A stretch of DNA of 64,000 nt from Bacillota bacterium. GTDB taxonomy: Bacteria; Bacillota; Clostridia; Oscillospirales; Ruminococcaceae. The notes under the pieces are model-generated. The model saw only the letters and a program-made list of their open reading frames with translations, had not been told where the DNA came from and made no database searches. A program made the translations under genes and the position numbers. The stretch spans positions 186,001-250,000 of the forward strand of contig JAEWAB010000004.1 of NCBI GenBank assembly GCA_023391875.1. The letters run 5' to 3'. Below are positions 8,288 to 16,134 of the stretch, one piece after another. Position 1 is the stretch's first letter. Every line of letters starts with the position of its first letter.

Positions 8288-9277
8288 GTGAGCCGTATCG
8301 TAACGCTCAAAGAAATCGCCGCCGAAGCGGGGGTTTCGGTTATCACCGTATCACGGGTGGTAAACGGCTCCGACAAGGTAAAGCCGCGTACGCGCGGCAA
8401 GATTGAAGAGGCAATGAAGAAGCTCGGCTATACCCCAAATCCCGCCGCCAAGGCACTGGTATCGGGGCGTCTGGGCACGGCAGATATCTATATCCCACAG
8501 GGCATTGATTTAAGCAACCCCTTTTTCATGCAGTTTATCGCGGGCGTCAGCGAGGCGCTCAGCAGCCGGATGTATTCGTTCTTGATCCTGCGCAGCCGAG
8601 AGGTGGAGCACGCCTGCGACGGCTATATCGCCACCGGCCTGCTCAAGGACGAGATCGAGGAGATGTACCGCTACGCGGCATCGCACGGCCGCCCGCTTAT
8701 ATTGTTTGGGCACACCGACATCCCCGAGCTGGACTGGATTGATACCGATAACTTCGCCGGTGCCAAAGAGATGACGGGCTACCTGCTTCGTCAGGGGCAT
8801 ACTAAGATTATGATGATCAACTCCACCGAGGAGAAGGACTACGCGGCCGACCGTCTGGCGGGCTTTCGCGAGGCGATCCTTGAGCGGGAGCTGACCTATG
8901 ACGACCAGATGGTGTTATACGCCGAGAACAGCGTACAGGGCGGCTACGACGCCGCAAAGCTTATTTTAAAGGGGCAGAGCCTACCCACGGCGATTTTTTG
9001 CGCGAGCGATACCCTTGCGCTGGGCGTGGTGCGCGCCGTTACCGAGGCGGGGCTGCGGGTGCCGCAGCAGCTTTCGGTGGCGGGGTTCGACGGGCTGGGG
9101 CACCATCTGCTCTCCAACCCGCGCATCACCACTGTGCGCCAGCCGGTGTTTGAAATAGGCCGGATGCTCGGTGAAACCCTGCTTGGCCGAATAGAAGGTT
9201 CAAAAAAAAGCACCAGGCGGCTTATAGAGCCGGAGCTTGTTATCGAAGCGTCGGTTGCCCCTCCGGACGACGAATAA
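8288..9277 (+). CDS. LacI family transcriptional regulator
   Basis: About 329 residues: N-terminal helix-turn-helix (VTLKEIAAEAGVSVITVSRVVNG), hinge, then a periplasmic-binding-protein-like effector domain with the late motif VAGFDG and ITTVRQP. It lies 25 nt before a GH30 glycosidase and probably controls it in response to a sugar. The start is uncertain. GTG 8288 overlaps the ribosome site AGGGGGTGA (8283-8291), whereas the codon that aligns with the family's initial Met is ATC at 8297, 5 nt after that site. No ATG is present there. Confidence 0.9.
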   Translation: MSRIVTLKEIAAEAGVSVITVSRVVNGSDKVKPRTRGKIEEAMKKLGYTPNPAAKALVSGRLGTADIYIPQGIDLSNPFFMQFIAGVSEALSSRMYSFLILRSREVEHACDGYIATGLLKDEIEEMYRYAASHGRPLILFGHTDIPELDWIDTDNFAGAKEMTGYLLRQGHTKIMMINSTEEKDYAADRLAGFREAILERELTYDDQMVLYAENSVQGGYDAAKLILKGQSLPTAIFCASDTLALGVVRAVTEAGLRVPQQLSVAGFDGLGHHLLSNPRITTVRQPVFEIGRMLGETLLGRIEGSKKSTRRLIEPELVIEASVAPPDDE

Positions 9278-9302
9278 TCATGAGTAGAAAGAAGGAATGA
9301 CC

Positions 9303-10661
9303 ATGCCTGCAAAAATCTATACCACCCGATATGAAAACAAGACCAGAGCGTTTACCCAGACCGAGTCCGAGTTTTTAAACGACACCAACAATCAGGAGAA
9401 CTTTGTAATCAACCTTTTCCCGCAGGCGGAGTACCAGACCATCGAGGGCTTTGGCGGCGCTATCACCGAGTCGGTGGGTAATGTGCTGCAGCGCATGCCC
9501 GCGAATACGGCGGATGAGATTATGCAGGGTTACTTTGGGCCCAACGGCATTGGCTACCGCTTTATCCGCAGCCATATCGACAGCTGCGATTTCTCCTTGG
9601 GCAACTACTCGGCGGTAACTGACGAGAACGACACCGAGTTTAAAACCTTTGACCTAAAACGCGACGAGCAGAATATTCTGCCCTTTTTGCATAAGGCCTA
9701 CGATGCCGCGGGCCACGCCCTGCCGGTAATGCTTACCCCGTGGTCGCCCCCCGCATTTATGAAAACCAACGGCAGCAAAAACGGCGGCGGAAAGCTTAAA
9801 AAGGAATACTACGCCCAGTGGGCGAAATACGAGTGCCGCTATATCAAGGAATACCGCGCGCGCGGCATTAACGCAAAGATGCTGTCGGTGCAGAACGAGC
9901 CGAACGCCACCCAGACGTGGGACAGCTGCACCTTCACCCCTGAGGAGGAGAAGGAGTATCTGCGCGACCACCTTTACCCCACGCTGCAGGCGGAAGGGCT
10001 CTCGGACGTTGAGATCTTCATCTGGGACCACAACAAGGAGCGCATTTTCGACCGTACCCTCGCTATGCTGGACAAAGAGACCGAGCATATGGCGGCGGGC
10101 GTGAGCTTTCACTGGTACAGCGGCGACCATTTCGACGGTTTAAGCCTTGTGCGCCGCTTCTTCCCCGGTAAAAAGCTCATGTTCTCGGAGGGCTGCGTGG
10201 AATACAGCCGTTTTGACGGCGAAAACCAGCTGCGCAACGCGCAGATGTACGCCCACGACATGATCGGCAACTTCAACGGCGGCATGAACACCTTTATGGA
10301 CTGGAACATCGTGCTTGACGAAACGGGCGGCCCCAACCATGTGGGCAACCTCTGCGACGCGCCGATTATCTGCGACACCAAGAGCGGCACCGTGAGAAAG
10401 AACCTGTCGTTTTACTATATCGAGCATTTCAGCCGCTACATTCAGGCGGGTGCCGTACGCATCGCTACCACCCAGTATTCCTCTGAGGTGGAGGTTACCG
10501 CCGCGAAGAACCCAAACGGTGAGCTGGTAACCGTGGTGCTGAACAAAAACGAGAGAGACTGCGAGGTATTCTTCCGCCTGCATGGCAAGGTGCTTAAGGT
10601 GCTGCTGCCCGCAAGCTCCCTCACCACGCTGGTGATTGACGCGCAAACTGCCGCGTTCTAA
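9303..10661 (+). CDS. Glycoside hydrolase family 30 (glucosylceramidase/beta-1,6-glucanase type)
   Basis: About 452 residues. The (beta/alpha)8 barrel begins with QTIEGFGGAITES, typical of GH30. The acid/base Glu is in LSVQNEPNA and the nucleophile Glu in LMFSEGCVEY, as expected for clan A; a C-terminal beta domain ends with VVLNKNERD. There is no signal peptide, so it should act on imported oligosaccharides or glycosides. ATG 9303 is 6 nt after AGAAAGGA; ATG 9297 is too close to the same site. The LacI gene upstream is its likely regulator. Confidence 0.9.
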   Translation: MPAKIYTTRYENKTRAFTQTESEFLNDTNNQENFVINLFPQAEYQTIEGFGGAITESVGNVLQRMPANTADEIMQGYFGPNGIGYRFIRSHIDSCDFSLGNYSAVTDENDTEFKTFDLKRDEQNILPFLHKAYDAAGHALPVMLTPWSPPAFMKTNGSKNGGGKLKKEYYAQWAKYECRYIKEYRARGINAKMLSVQNEPNATQTWDSCTFTPEEEKEYLRDHLYPTLQAEGLSDVEIFIWDHNKERIFDRTLAMLDKETEHMAAGVSFHWYSGDHFDGLSLVRRFFPGKKLMFSEGCVEYSRFDGENQLRNAQMYAHDMIGNFNGGMNTFMDWNIVLDETGGPNHVGNLCDAPIICDTKSGTVRKNLSFYYIEHFSRYIQAGAVRIATTQYSSEVEVTAAKNPNGELVTVVLNKNERDCEVFFRLHGKVLKVLLPASSLTTLVIDAQTAAF

Positions 10662-10695
10662 ATTTTGATTATTTCATAACCTTCTGTATAAAGAT

Positions 10696-10729
10696 GAACC
10701 CCCGTGTGGAAAGGCACACGGGGGTTCGT
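10696..10729. terminator. Bidirectional terminator between GH30 and trxA
   Basis: 13-bp perfect stem GAACCCCCGTGTG / CACACGGGGGTTC (10696-10708/10715-10727), placed between convergent genes. Confidence 0.75.
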
Positions 10730-10746
10730 CGATTATTTGGTAAGGA

Positions 10747-11061
10747 TTACTCCTCTAACATCTCCAGGATGGCCGACTTGCTTCTGGTACCGACCGCGCT
10801 GTTTACCACCTTGCCGTTTTTTAGCACCACCAGCGTGGGGATACTCATCACGCCAAACTGCTGCGCAAGCTCGGGCTGTTCGTCCACGTTGATCTTACCC
10901 ACCTTCACGGAGCCTTGCACCTCGTCGCTGAGCTCTTCCACAATGGGCGAAACCATGCGGCAGGGGCCGCACCAGGGGGCCCAGAAGTCGATCAGTACGG
11001 TTTTATCGGCGTTTAAAACCTCATCGTTAAAGTTGTCTTTTGTAAAGGTTAATGCAGCCAA
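10747..11061 (-). CDS. trxA: Thioredoxin
   Basis: 104 residues, the usual size. Dithiol reductant of cytoplasmic disulfides. Active site WAPWCGPCR, then the cis-Pro region SIPTLVVLKNG. Starts with TTG 11061, 10 nt after AAAGGA. Stands alone, convergent with the GH30 gene. Thioredoxin reductase is not in the window. Confidence 0.95.
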   Translation of the reverse strand: MAALTFTKDNFNDEVLNADKTVLIDFWAPWCGPCRMVSPIVEELSDEVQGSVKVGKINVDEQPELAQQFGVMSIPTLVVLKNGKVVNSAVGTRSKSAILEMLEE

Positions 11062-11340
11062 TTTTATTCATTCCTTTCCGGCGCGGCACTTTCAGGCACG
11101 CGGCGCCCTGAGATGAAAAATGTTTTCAACTCATCTTTCGCTGTAATTTTGAATGACACCATTCTATCATAAGCTTGTCCGTGAAACGGTGACTTTATCA
11201 CAGTCTTATACTATTGTAAATCTTGCCTTTACGGCTGTCAACCTGTACCGAAAACGCGGTTGACTTTTGACAGCGCACATGACATAGTTATACATATACA
11301 AGGCAAATTATTTGTTTAACGTTTTGCTAACTTTTAGCTA
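11062..11340. promoter_or_regulatory. Divergent intergenic region trxA / ZIP transporter
   Basis: On the + strand, -35 TTGACA (11267-11272) and -10 TATACA (11289-11294) with a 16-bp spacer suit the ZIP gene. No convincing promoter for trxA was recognised; a short hairpin (GATGA...TCATC, near 11110-11135) lies in its leader. Confidence 0.5.
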
Positions 11341-11355
11341 TTGGGAGGGATTTGT

Positions 11356-12168
11356 ATGTTTGCCTCAATTGCCGGTTTACACCCCGTCGCGCTTGCCGCG
11401 CTTGGCACGGGCTTTACCTTTTTCGCTACCGCTTTGGGCGCCACGGTGGTGTTTTTGTTCCGGGGTGAGATGAACCCGAAGGTTCAAAAGATGTTTTTGG
11501 GCTTCGCGGCCGGGGTGATGATCGCGGCCTCGGTGTGGTCGCTGTTAATTCCCTCTATTGAAATGGCCGAGGAGCAGGGGCTTATCGGCTTTATCCCCGC
11601 CGCGGGCGGCTTTATCCTTGGCGGCGCCTTCTTGCTGCTACTCGACCGCCTGCTGCCGCACCTGCACCCCGAAAGCAATACGACGGAGGGTGTTTCGTCC
11701 TCTTTAAAGCGCACGACACTGCTGGTATTTGCCGTAACGCTGCACAACATCCCCGAGGGGATGGCGGTGGGCCTTGCGTTCGCGCTCGCGGGCGGAGGAG
11801 AGGTATCGTCGGTGTCGCTCGCCTCGGCGGCGGCGCTTGCGCTGGGTATCGGGCTGCAGAACTTCCCCGAGGGGGCGGCTGTATCGCTGCCGCTGAAAAA
11901 AGAGGGGCTTAAAAACGGCAGGGCGTTTCTGTACGGCGCGCTTTCAGGTATTGTGGAGCCGATATTCGGCATCCTCACGGTGCTCATCGCGGGCAGCATT
12001 ACGCCGCTTATGCCGTGGCTGCTCGCCTTTGCCGCGGGCGCGATGGTATATGTGGTGGTGGAGGAGCTCATCCCCGAGGCGCACCTCGGCGAGCATTCCA
12101 ACACCGGCACCCTCGGCGTGATGCTCGGCTTTTTGGTGATGATGGTACTGGATGTGGCGCTGGGGTAA
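11356..12168 (+). CDS. ZIP family divalent metal transporter
   Basis: 270 residues with about eight hydrophobic segments. TM4 and TM5 carry the metal-site motifs: LHNIPEGMAVG (HNxPEG) and LGIGLQNFPEGAAVS, where the usual HNxPEG His is Gln. A His-bearing loop (RLLPHLHPES) lies between TM3 and TM4. Like ZupT-type permeases it should import Zn2+ or another divalent ion across the cell membrane. ATG 11356 follows GGGAGGG at 6 nt. The related part of the cluster shows no metal regulator. Confidence 0.9.
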   Translation: MFASIAGLHPVALAALGTGFTFFATALGATVVFLFRGEMNPKVQKMFLGFAAGVMIAASVWSLLIPSIEMAEEQGLIGFIPAAGGFILGGAFLLLLDRLLPHLHPESNTTEGVSSSLKRTTLLVFAVTLHNIPEGMAVGLAFALAGGGEVSSVSLASAAALALGIGLQNFPEGAAVSLPLKKEGLKNGRAFLYGALSGIVEPIFGILTVLIAGSITPLMPWLLAFAAGAMVYVVVEELIPEAHLGEHSNTGTLGVMLGFLVMMVLDVALG

Positions 12169-12211
12169 CCGCGGCTCGACAGACTATATATATCGCAATA
12201 GGGGTGTGACA

Positions 12212-12805
12212 ATGACACTTACAGAAAGACTGGTAGAACAGTGCCGCAGGCCTAAAGGGCTTTTGGGCGGTGTAATGATCGGCTTTATGAACCTGATGGA
12301 TACCGGCCTTACGGGTTGGGCTGTAAGCCAAATAAATACGGCTGACAGTACCGCAACAATCCTTGATATCGGCTGCGGGGGAGGGAAGACGGTTCGCACG
12401 CTGTCAAAGGCCTTCCCGCAGGCGAAGGTTTTCGGTGTCGATTACTCCGAGGACGCGGTGCGCCTCACTAAAAGTAAGAACAAAAGCGGTATGCGCGCGG
12501 GCAGGGTGAACATCTGGCAGGCCGACGTCTGCGCGCTGCCGTTTGAGGACAACCTTTTTACCTGTATTACAGCTATCCGCACCCACTACTTCTGGCCCAA
12601 TCTGCCGCAGGGGCTTCGCGAGGCGTTTCGTGTGCTGCAAAAGGGCGGGCGGCTGCTACTATTGTCGGAGCTTTACAAGATAAGCTATCACATGGCCGCG
12701 TACAATACCAATGCGTCGCTCTCCGGGCTGCTGTATGAGACAGGCTTTCGGTCGGTGAAAGTACAAGAGCGCGGCGGATGTGTCTGTGTAACAGCCACTA
12801 AATAG
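12212..12805 (+). CDS. Class I SAM-dependent methyltransferase
   Basis: 197 residues from ATG 12212 (GGGGTG 5 nt upstream); a longer frame from 12152 overlaps the ZIP gene. Motif I ILDIGCGGGKT and an acidic end of strand 2 (VFGVDYSEDAV) form the SAM site; ADVCALPFEDN and LREAFRVLQKGGRLLL follow in the order of the UbiE/COQ5-like methyltransferase_11 group. Substrate unknown. Confidence 0.87.
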   Translation: MTLTERLVEQCRRPKGLLGGVMIGFMNLMDTGLTGWAVSQINTADSTATILDIGCGGGKTVRTLSKAFPQAKVFGVDYSEDAVRLTKSKNKSGMRAGRVNIWQADVCALPFEDNLFTCITAIRTHYFWPNLPQGLREAFRVLQKGGRLLLLSELYKISYHMAAYNTNASLSGLLYETGFRSVKVQERGGCVCVTATK

Positions 12806-12842
12806 CCTACCTGTCCAAATGGAAACGGTTTCAAAAGCAAGA

Positions 12843-12903
12843 ACACAATATCTTGTATTTATTTTGATTTCTTATTGACTTTTCTAACAACATGATGTAT
12901 TAT
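12843..12903 (+). promoter_or_regulatory. nrdDG promoter with NrdR-box-like site
   Basis: ACACAATATCTTGTAT (12843-12858) agrees well with the NrdR box (ACACWATATATWGTGT type). Downstream lie -35 TTGACT (12875-12880) and -10 TATTAT (12898-12903) with 17-bp spacing. A second, weaker half-palindrome ACATGATGT lies at 12890-12898. NrdR is the general repressor of ribonucleotide reductase genes, so the site fits the gene. Confidence 0.6.
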
Positions 12904-12906
12904 AAA

Positions 12907-12965
12907 TGTGTACTTTAAAGGTACACAAAGAGCTTGATCTGTACACCTGAGCGGTGTACTTTTTT
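12907..12965 (+). terminator. Two hairpins at the start of the nrdD leader, the second terminator-like
   Basis: TGTGTAC/GTACACA (12907-12913/12921-12927) and GTACACC/GGTGTAC (12941-12947/12953-12959), the second followed by six Ts. Arms of one hairpin can also pair with the other. It lies between the likely promoter and nrdD, about 180 nt before the start codon, so it may act as an attenuator, or it may end the methyltransferase transcript. The rest of the leader holds hairpin CTGAAAACC/GGTTTTCAG (13082-13115). Confidence 0.5.
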
Positions 12966-13142
12966 ACTCACATCCTATCCGCCTTGTTATTAAAAACAAG
13001 CAGTCATTTGTTTATACTGCCCCGCTTACGTTATGCACTGCTTTTTGGCAAATGTGAGCGGGCAAATTATATAAGGGCACGCTGAAAACCCTTGATTCCC
13101 GCCCATGGTTTTCAGAAAGCCCTCGAGAGAAGAGGAGACAAA

Positions 13143-15488
13143 ATGATCAGAACATTGACCGACACCATCAAAAAACGCAGCGGAGAGATTGTACCGTTTA
13201 ACAGCATCAAAATTCGTAACGCCATCAGCAAGGCCAACCACAGTGTGGACGGCGAAGTAATGGGCGATGCCGCGCTGGACGCGCTTACCGCGCAGGTGGT
13301 TGCCGCGCTGCCCGAAGCACAGATACCTACGGTGGAGCAGATTCAGGACAAGGTGGAGGAGATCCTCATTGCCTCGGGCTTTTCCAAAACCGCGAAGGCT
13401 TACATCCTCTACCGCGCCGAGCATGCGAAGATTCGCCAGTCTGAAGGCGATTTAATGGATATATACAAGGAGCTTACCTTCGCCTATGCCAAGGATGCCG
13501 ACATCAAGCGTGAAAACGCCAACATCGACGCCGACACCGCCATGGGCACCATGCTCAAGTACGGCTCGGAGGGCGCCAAATACTTTATCGATAACTATAT
13601 CCTGCCCAAGGAGATTGCCGCCGCACACATCAACGGCGACATCCATATCCACGACAAGGATTTCTATATGCTCACCGAAACCTGCTGCCAGATAGACCTT
13701 ATCAAGCTGTTTCAGGGCGGCTTTTCCACCGGCCACGGCAACCTGCGTGAGCCCAACGACATCCAGAGCTACTCGGCGCTAGCCTGCATCGCCATTCAGG
13801 CCAACCAGAACGAGATGCACGGCGGGCAGAGCGTGCCGAACTTCGACTACGCCATGGCGCTGGGCGTTGCAAAAACCTTTAGGCGCAACTATTTCAGGTC
13901 GGTTAGCGACTACCTGCGCGTACGCTTTGCCGTTTCGGGTGAAGAAAGCGATATGCTGGTACAGGATTTAAAAGAACATATCGGCGAGCAGGTTTCACTG
14001 CACAGCGCCGCGGCCTGCGAACAGGCACTGGCCGGCTATCTGCCGCACAGCCCCTTTGTAGGGCTGCTGGGCGAGCTGGACGCCGACGAAGCGCATAAGC
14101 TGCACCGCTACGCGTTTGATTCCGCGCAGGCAAACACCCAGCGTGCCACCTATCAGGCGATGGAGGCGTTTATACACAACCTCAATACCATGAACTCCCG
14201 CGCGGGCGCGCAGGTGCCCTTTAGCTCCGTAAACTACGGCACCGACACCTCCCCTGAGGGGCGCATGGTAATCATGAACCTGCTGCTTGCCACCGAGGCG
14301 GGCTTGGGCGAGGGCGAAACCCCCATCTTCCCGGTACAGATTTTCAAGGTAAAAGAGGGCATCAACTACAACGAGGGCGACCCGAACTACGACCTGTTCA
14401 AGCTCGCCATCCACTGTTCCGCCAAGCGCCTGTTCCCGAACTTCAGCTTTTTGGACGCCCCGTTTAACCTGCAGTACTATAAAGAGGGCGACTATAACAC
14501 CGAGGTGGCCTACATGGGCTGCCGCACCCGCGTGATGGGCAACGTGCACGACAAAGAGCGTGAGGTGACCTGCGGCAGAGGCAATCTAAGCTTTACCTCC
14601 ATCAACCTGCCGCGCATCGGCATCGAGGCGCACGGCGATATCAACCGTTTTTATGAGCTGCTCAATAAACGCATCGATCTTGTCATCCAGCAGCTATTAC
14701 ACCGCTTTAAGATACAGTGCTCCAAGAGGGGGCGCAACTACCCGTTCTTAATGGGCCAGGGCGTGTGGATCGATTCCGAAAAGCTTGGGCGGGACGACAG
14801 CATTGCCGACGTGCTCAAGCACGGCACGCTCAGCATGGGCTTTATCGGCCTTGCCGAAACGCTGGTGGCGCTCACCGGTAAGCACCACGGCGAGAGCAAG
14901 GAGAGCCAGAAGCTCGGCCTTGAGATCATCTCCTATATGCGTAAGCGCATGGATGAGGAGGCGCAGAAGACCGGCTTAAACTTCACCCTGCTTGCCACCC
15001 CGGCAGAGGGCTTAAGCGGACGCTTTTTGCGCATCGACCGCAAGCAGTACGGCGAGCTGCCCGGCATTACCGACAGGGACTACTACACCAACTCCTTCCA
15101 CGTGCCGGTGTACTACCCCATCCGCGCCTTTGAGAAGATCAGCATTGAGGCGCCCTACCACACCCTTACCAACGCCGGACATATCAGCTATGTGGAGATG
15201 GACGGCGATACCTCCAAGAACCTCGAGGCCTTTGAAACGGTGATACGCTGCATGAAGGAGGCGGGCATCGGTTACGGCTCGGTGAACCATCCGGTAGACC
15301 GTGACCCCGTGTGCGGCTACAACGGCATCATCGATAACGAGTGCCCCAAGTGCCACCGCAGAGAGGGCGACGGCGGGCCGGACTTTGAGCGTATCCGCCG
15401 CATCACCGGCTATCTGGTGGGCACCATCGACCGCTGGAACAACGCCAAGCGCGCGGAGGAAAAGGATAGGGTAAAGCATGGAATCTAA
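13143..15488 (+). CDS. nrdD: Anaerobic (class III) ribonucleoside-triphosphate reductase
   Basis: 781 residues. Makes dNTPs from NTPs in the absence of oxygen using a glycyl radical. N-terminal ATP-cone (first about 95 residues, regulatory nucleotide site), then the 10-stranded barrel with the Cys-containing block LACIAIQANQNEMHGGQSVPNFD. Near the C terminus, Cys residues in DPVCGYNG and ECPKCH form the zinc site, and RITGY carries the radical glycine. ATG 13143 follows AGAGGAG at 5 nt. Its activase nrdG overlaps by 11 nt. Confidence 0.96.
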   Translation: MIRTLTDTIKKRSGEIVPFNSIKIRNAISKANHSVDGEVMGDAALDALTAQVVAALPEAQIPTVEQIQDKVEEILIASGFSKTAKAYILYRAEHAKIRQSEGDLMDIYKELTFAYAKDADIKRENANIDADTAMGTMLKYGSEGAKYFIDNYILPKEIAAAHINGDIHIHDKDFYMLTETCCQIDLIKLFQGGFSTGHGNLREPNDIQSYSALACIAIQANQNEMHGGQSVPNFDYAMALGVAKTFRRNYFRSVSDYLRVRFAVSGEESDMLVQDLKEHIGEQVSLHSAAACEQALAGYLPHSPFVGLLGELDADEAHKLHRYAFDSAQANTQRATYQAMEAFIHNLNTMNSRAGAQVPFSSVNYGTDTSPEGRMVIMNLLLATEAGLGEGETPIFPVQIFKVKEGINYNEGDPNYDLFKLAIHCSAKRLFPNFSFLDAPFNLQYYKEGDYNTEVAYMGCRTRVMGNVHDKEREVTCGRGNLSFTSINLPRIGIEAHGDINRFYELLNKRIDLVIQQLLHRFKIQCSKRGRNYPFLMGQGVWIDSEKLGRDDSIADVLKHGTLSMGFIGLAETLVALTGKHHGESKESQKLGLEIISYMRKRMDEEAQKTGLNFTLLATPAEGLSGRFLRIDRKQYGELPGITDRDYYTNSFHVPVYYPIRAFEKISIEAPYHTLTNAGHISYVEMDGDTSKNLEAFETVIRCMKEAGIGYGSVNHPVDRDPVCGYNGIIDNECPKCHRREGDGGPDFERIRRITGYLVGTIDRWNNAKRAEEKDRVKHGI

Positions 15489-15987
15489 GCTGCGGGTCTC
15501 GGGTATTATAGAGGAGTCGGTCACCGACGGCCCCGGTATACGCTATGTGGTTTTTGTACAGGGCTGCCCGCATGCCTGCCCCGGTTGCCATAACCCGCAA
15601 ACACACCCGTTTGACGGCGGCACGCTGATGGATATCGCCGATATCTTTGAGCAGATAGGCCACAACCCGCTGCTGAAGGGCGTCACCTTCAGCGGCGGGG
15701 AGCCTTTTTGCCAGCCCGCCCCCTTGGCGGCACTGGCGGCGCGTATCCACGCGCAGACCAGGCTGGATGTAATCACCTACACCGGCTATACCTTTGAGGA
15801 ACTGCTGCAAAGCGGTGACCCAAGCGTCCGGCAGCTGCTGGAGCAGACAAACCTGCTGATAGACGGCCGTTTTGAGCTTGAAAAGCGCGACTTAACACTC
15901 CGCTTTCGCGGCAGCGAGAACCAACGGGTGATCGACGTGCCAAAGAGCCTGAGCTCAGGCGGGGTCGTACAATATCCTATAGATTAA
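15478..15987 (+). CDS. nrdG: Anaerobic ribonucleotide reductase activating protein (radical SAM)
   Basis: 169 residues. Generates the glycyl radical on NrdD by cleaving SAM at a [4Fe-4S] cluster bound by the CxxxCxxC motif in CPHACPGC (about residues 31-38). GGEPF (SAM-binding GGE) follows. The start overlaps the end of nrdD, so translation is coupled. A strong terminator follows at 15997. Confidence 0.95.
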   Translation: MESKLRVSGIIEESVTDGPGIRYVVFVQGCPHACPGCHNPQTHPFDGGTLMDIADIFEQIGHNPLLKGVTFSGGEPFCQPAPLAALAARIHAQTRLDVITYTGYTFEELLQSGDPSVRQLLEQTNLLIDGRFELEKRDLTLRFRGSENQRVIDVPKSLSSGGVVQYPID

Positions 15988-15996
15988 ACAACGCAA

Positions 15997-16033
15997 GAGG
16001 GCGGCGGTAATCTGCTTACCGCCGCCCTCTTGC
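15997..16033 (+). terminator. Terminator of nrdDG
   Basis: 14-bp perfect stem 15997-16010 / 16016-16029 with a 5-nt loop. Confidence 0.8.
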
Positions 16034-16134
16034 TGGTGTAGAGGAGTACATTCTGATCCGTGAGGCCGTTTGTATAAGCTGTGGCTTTCAGCCTCACGGC
16101 TCGGAAAGATTTATGGCATTTGAAGTTAGCAAAA

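Noticed and set aside
10694..11116. A 140-codon + strand frame over trxA
   Set aside because: Antisense to a clear thioredoxin gene, and begins in the terminator.
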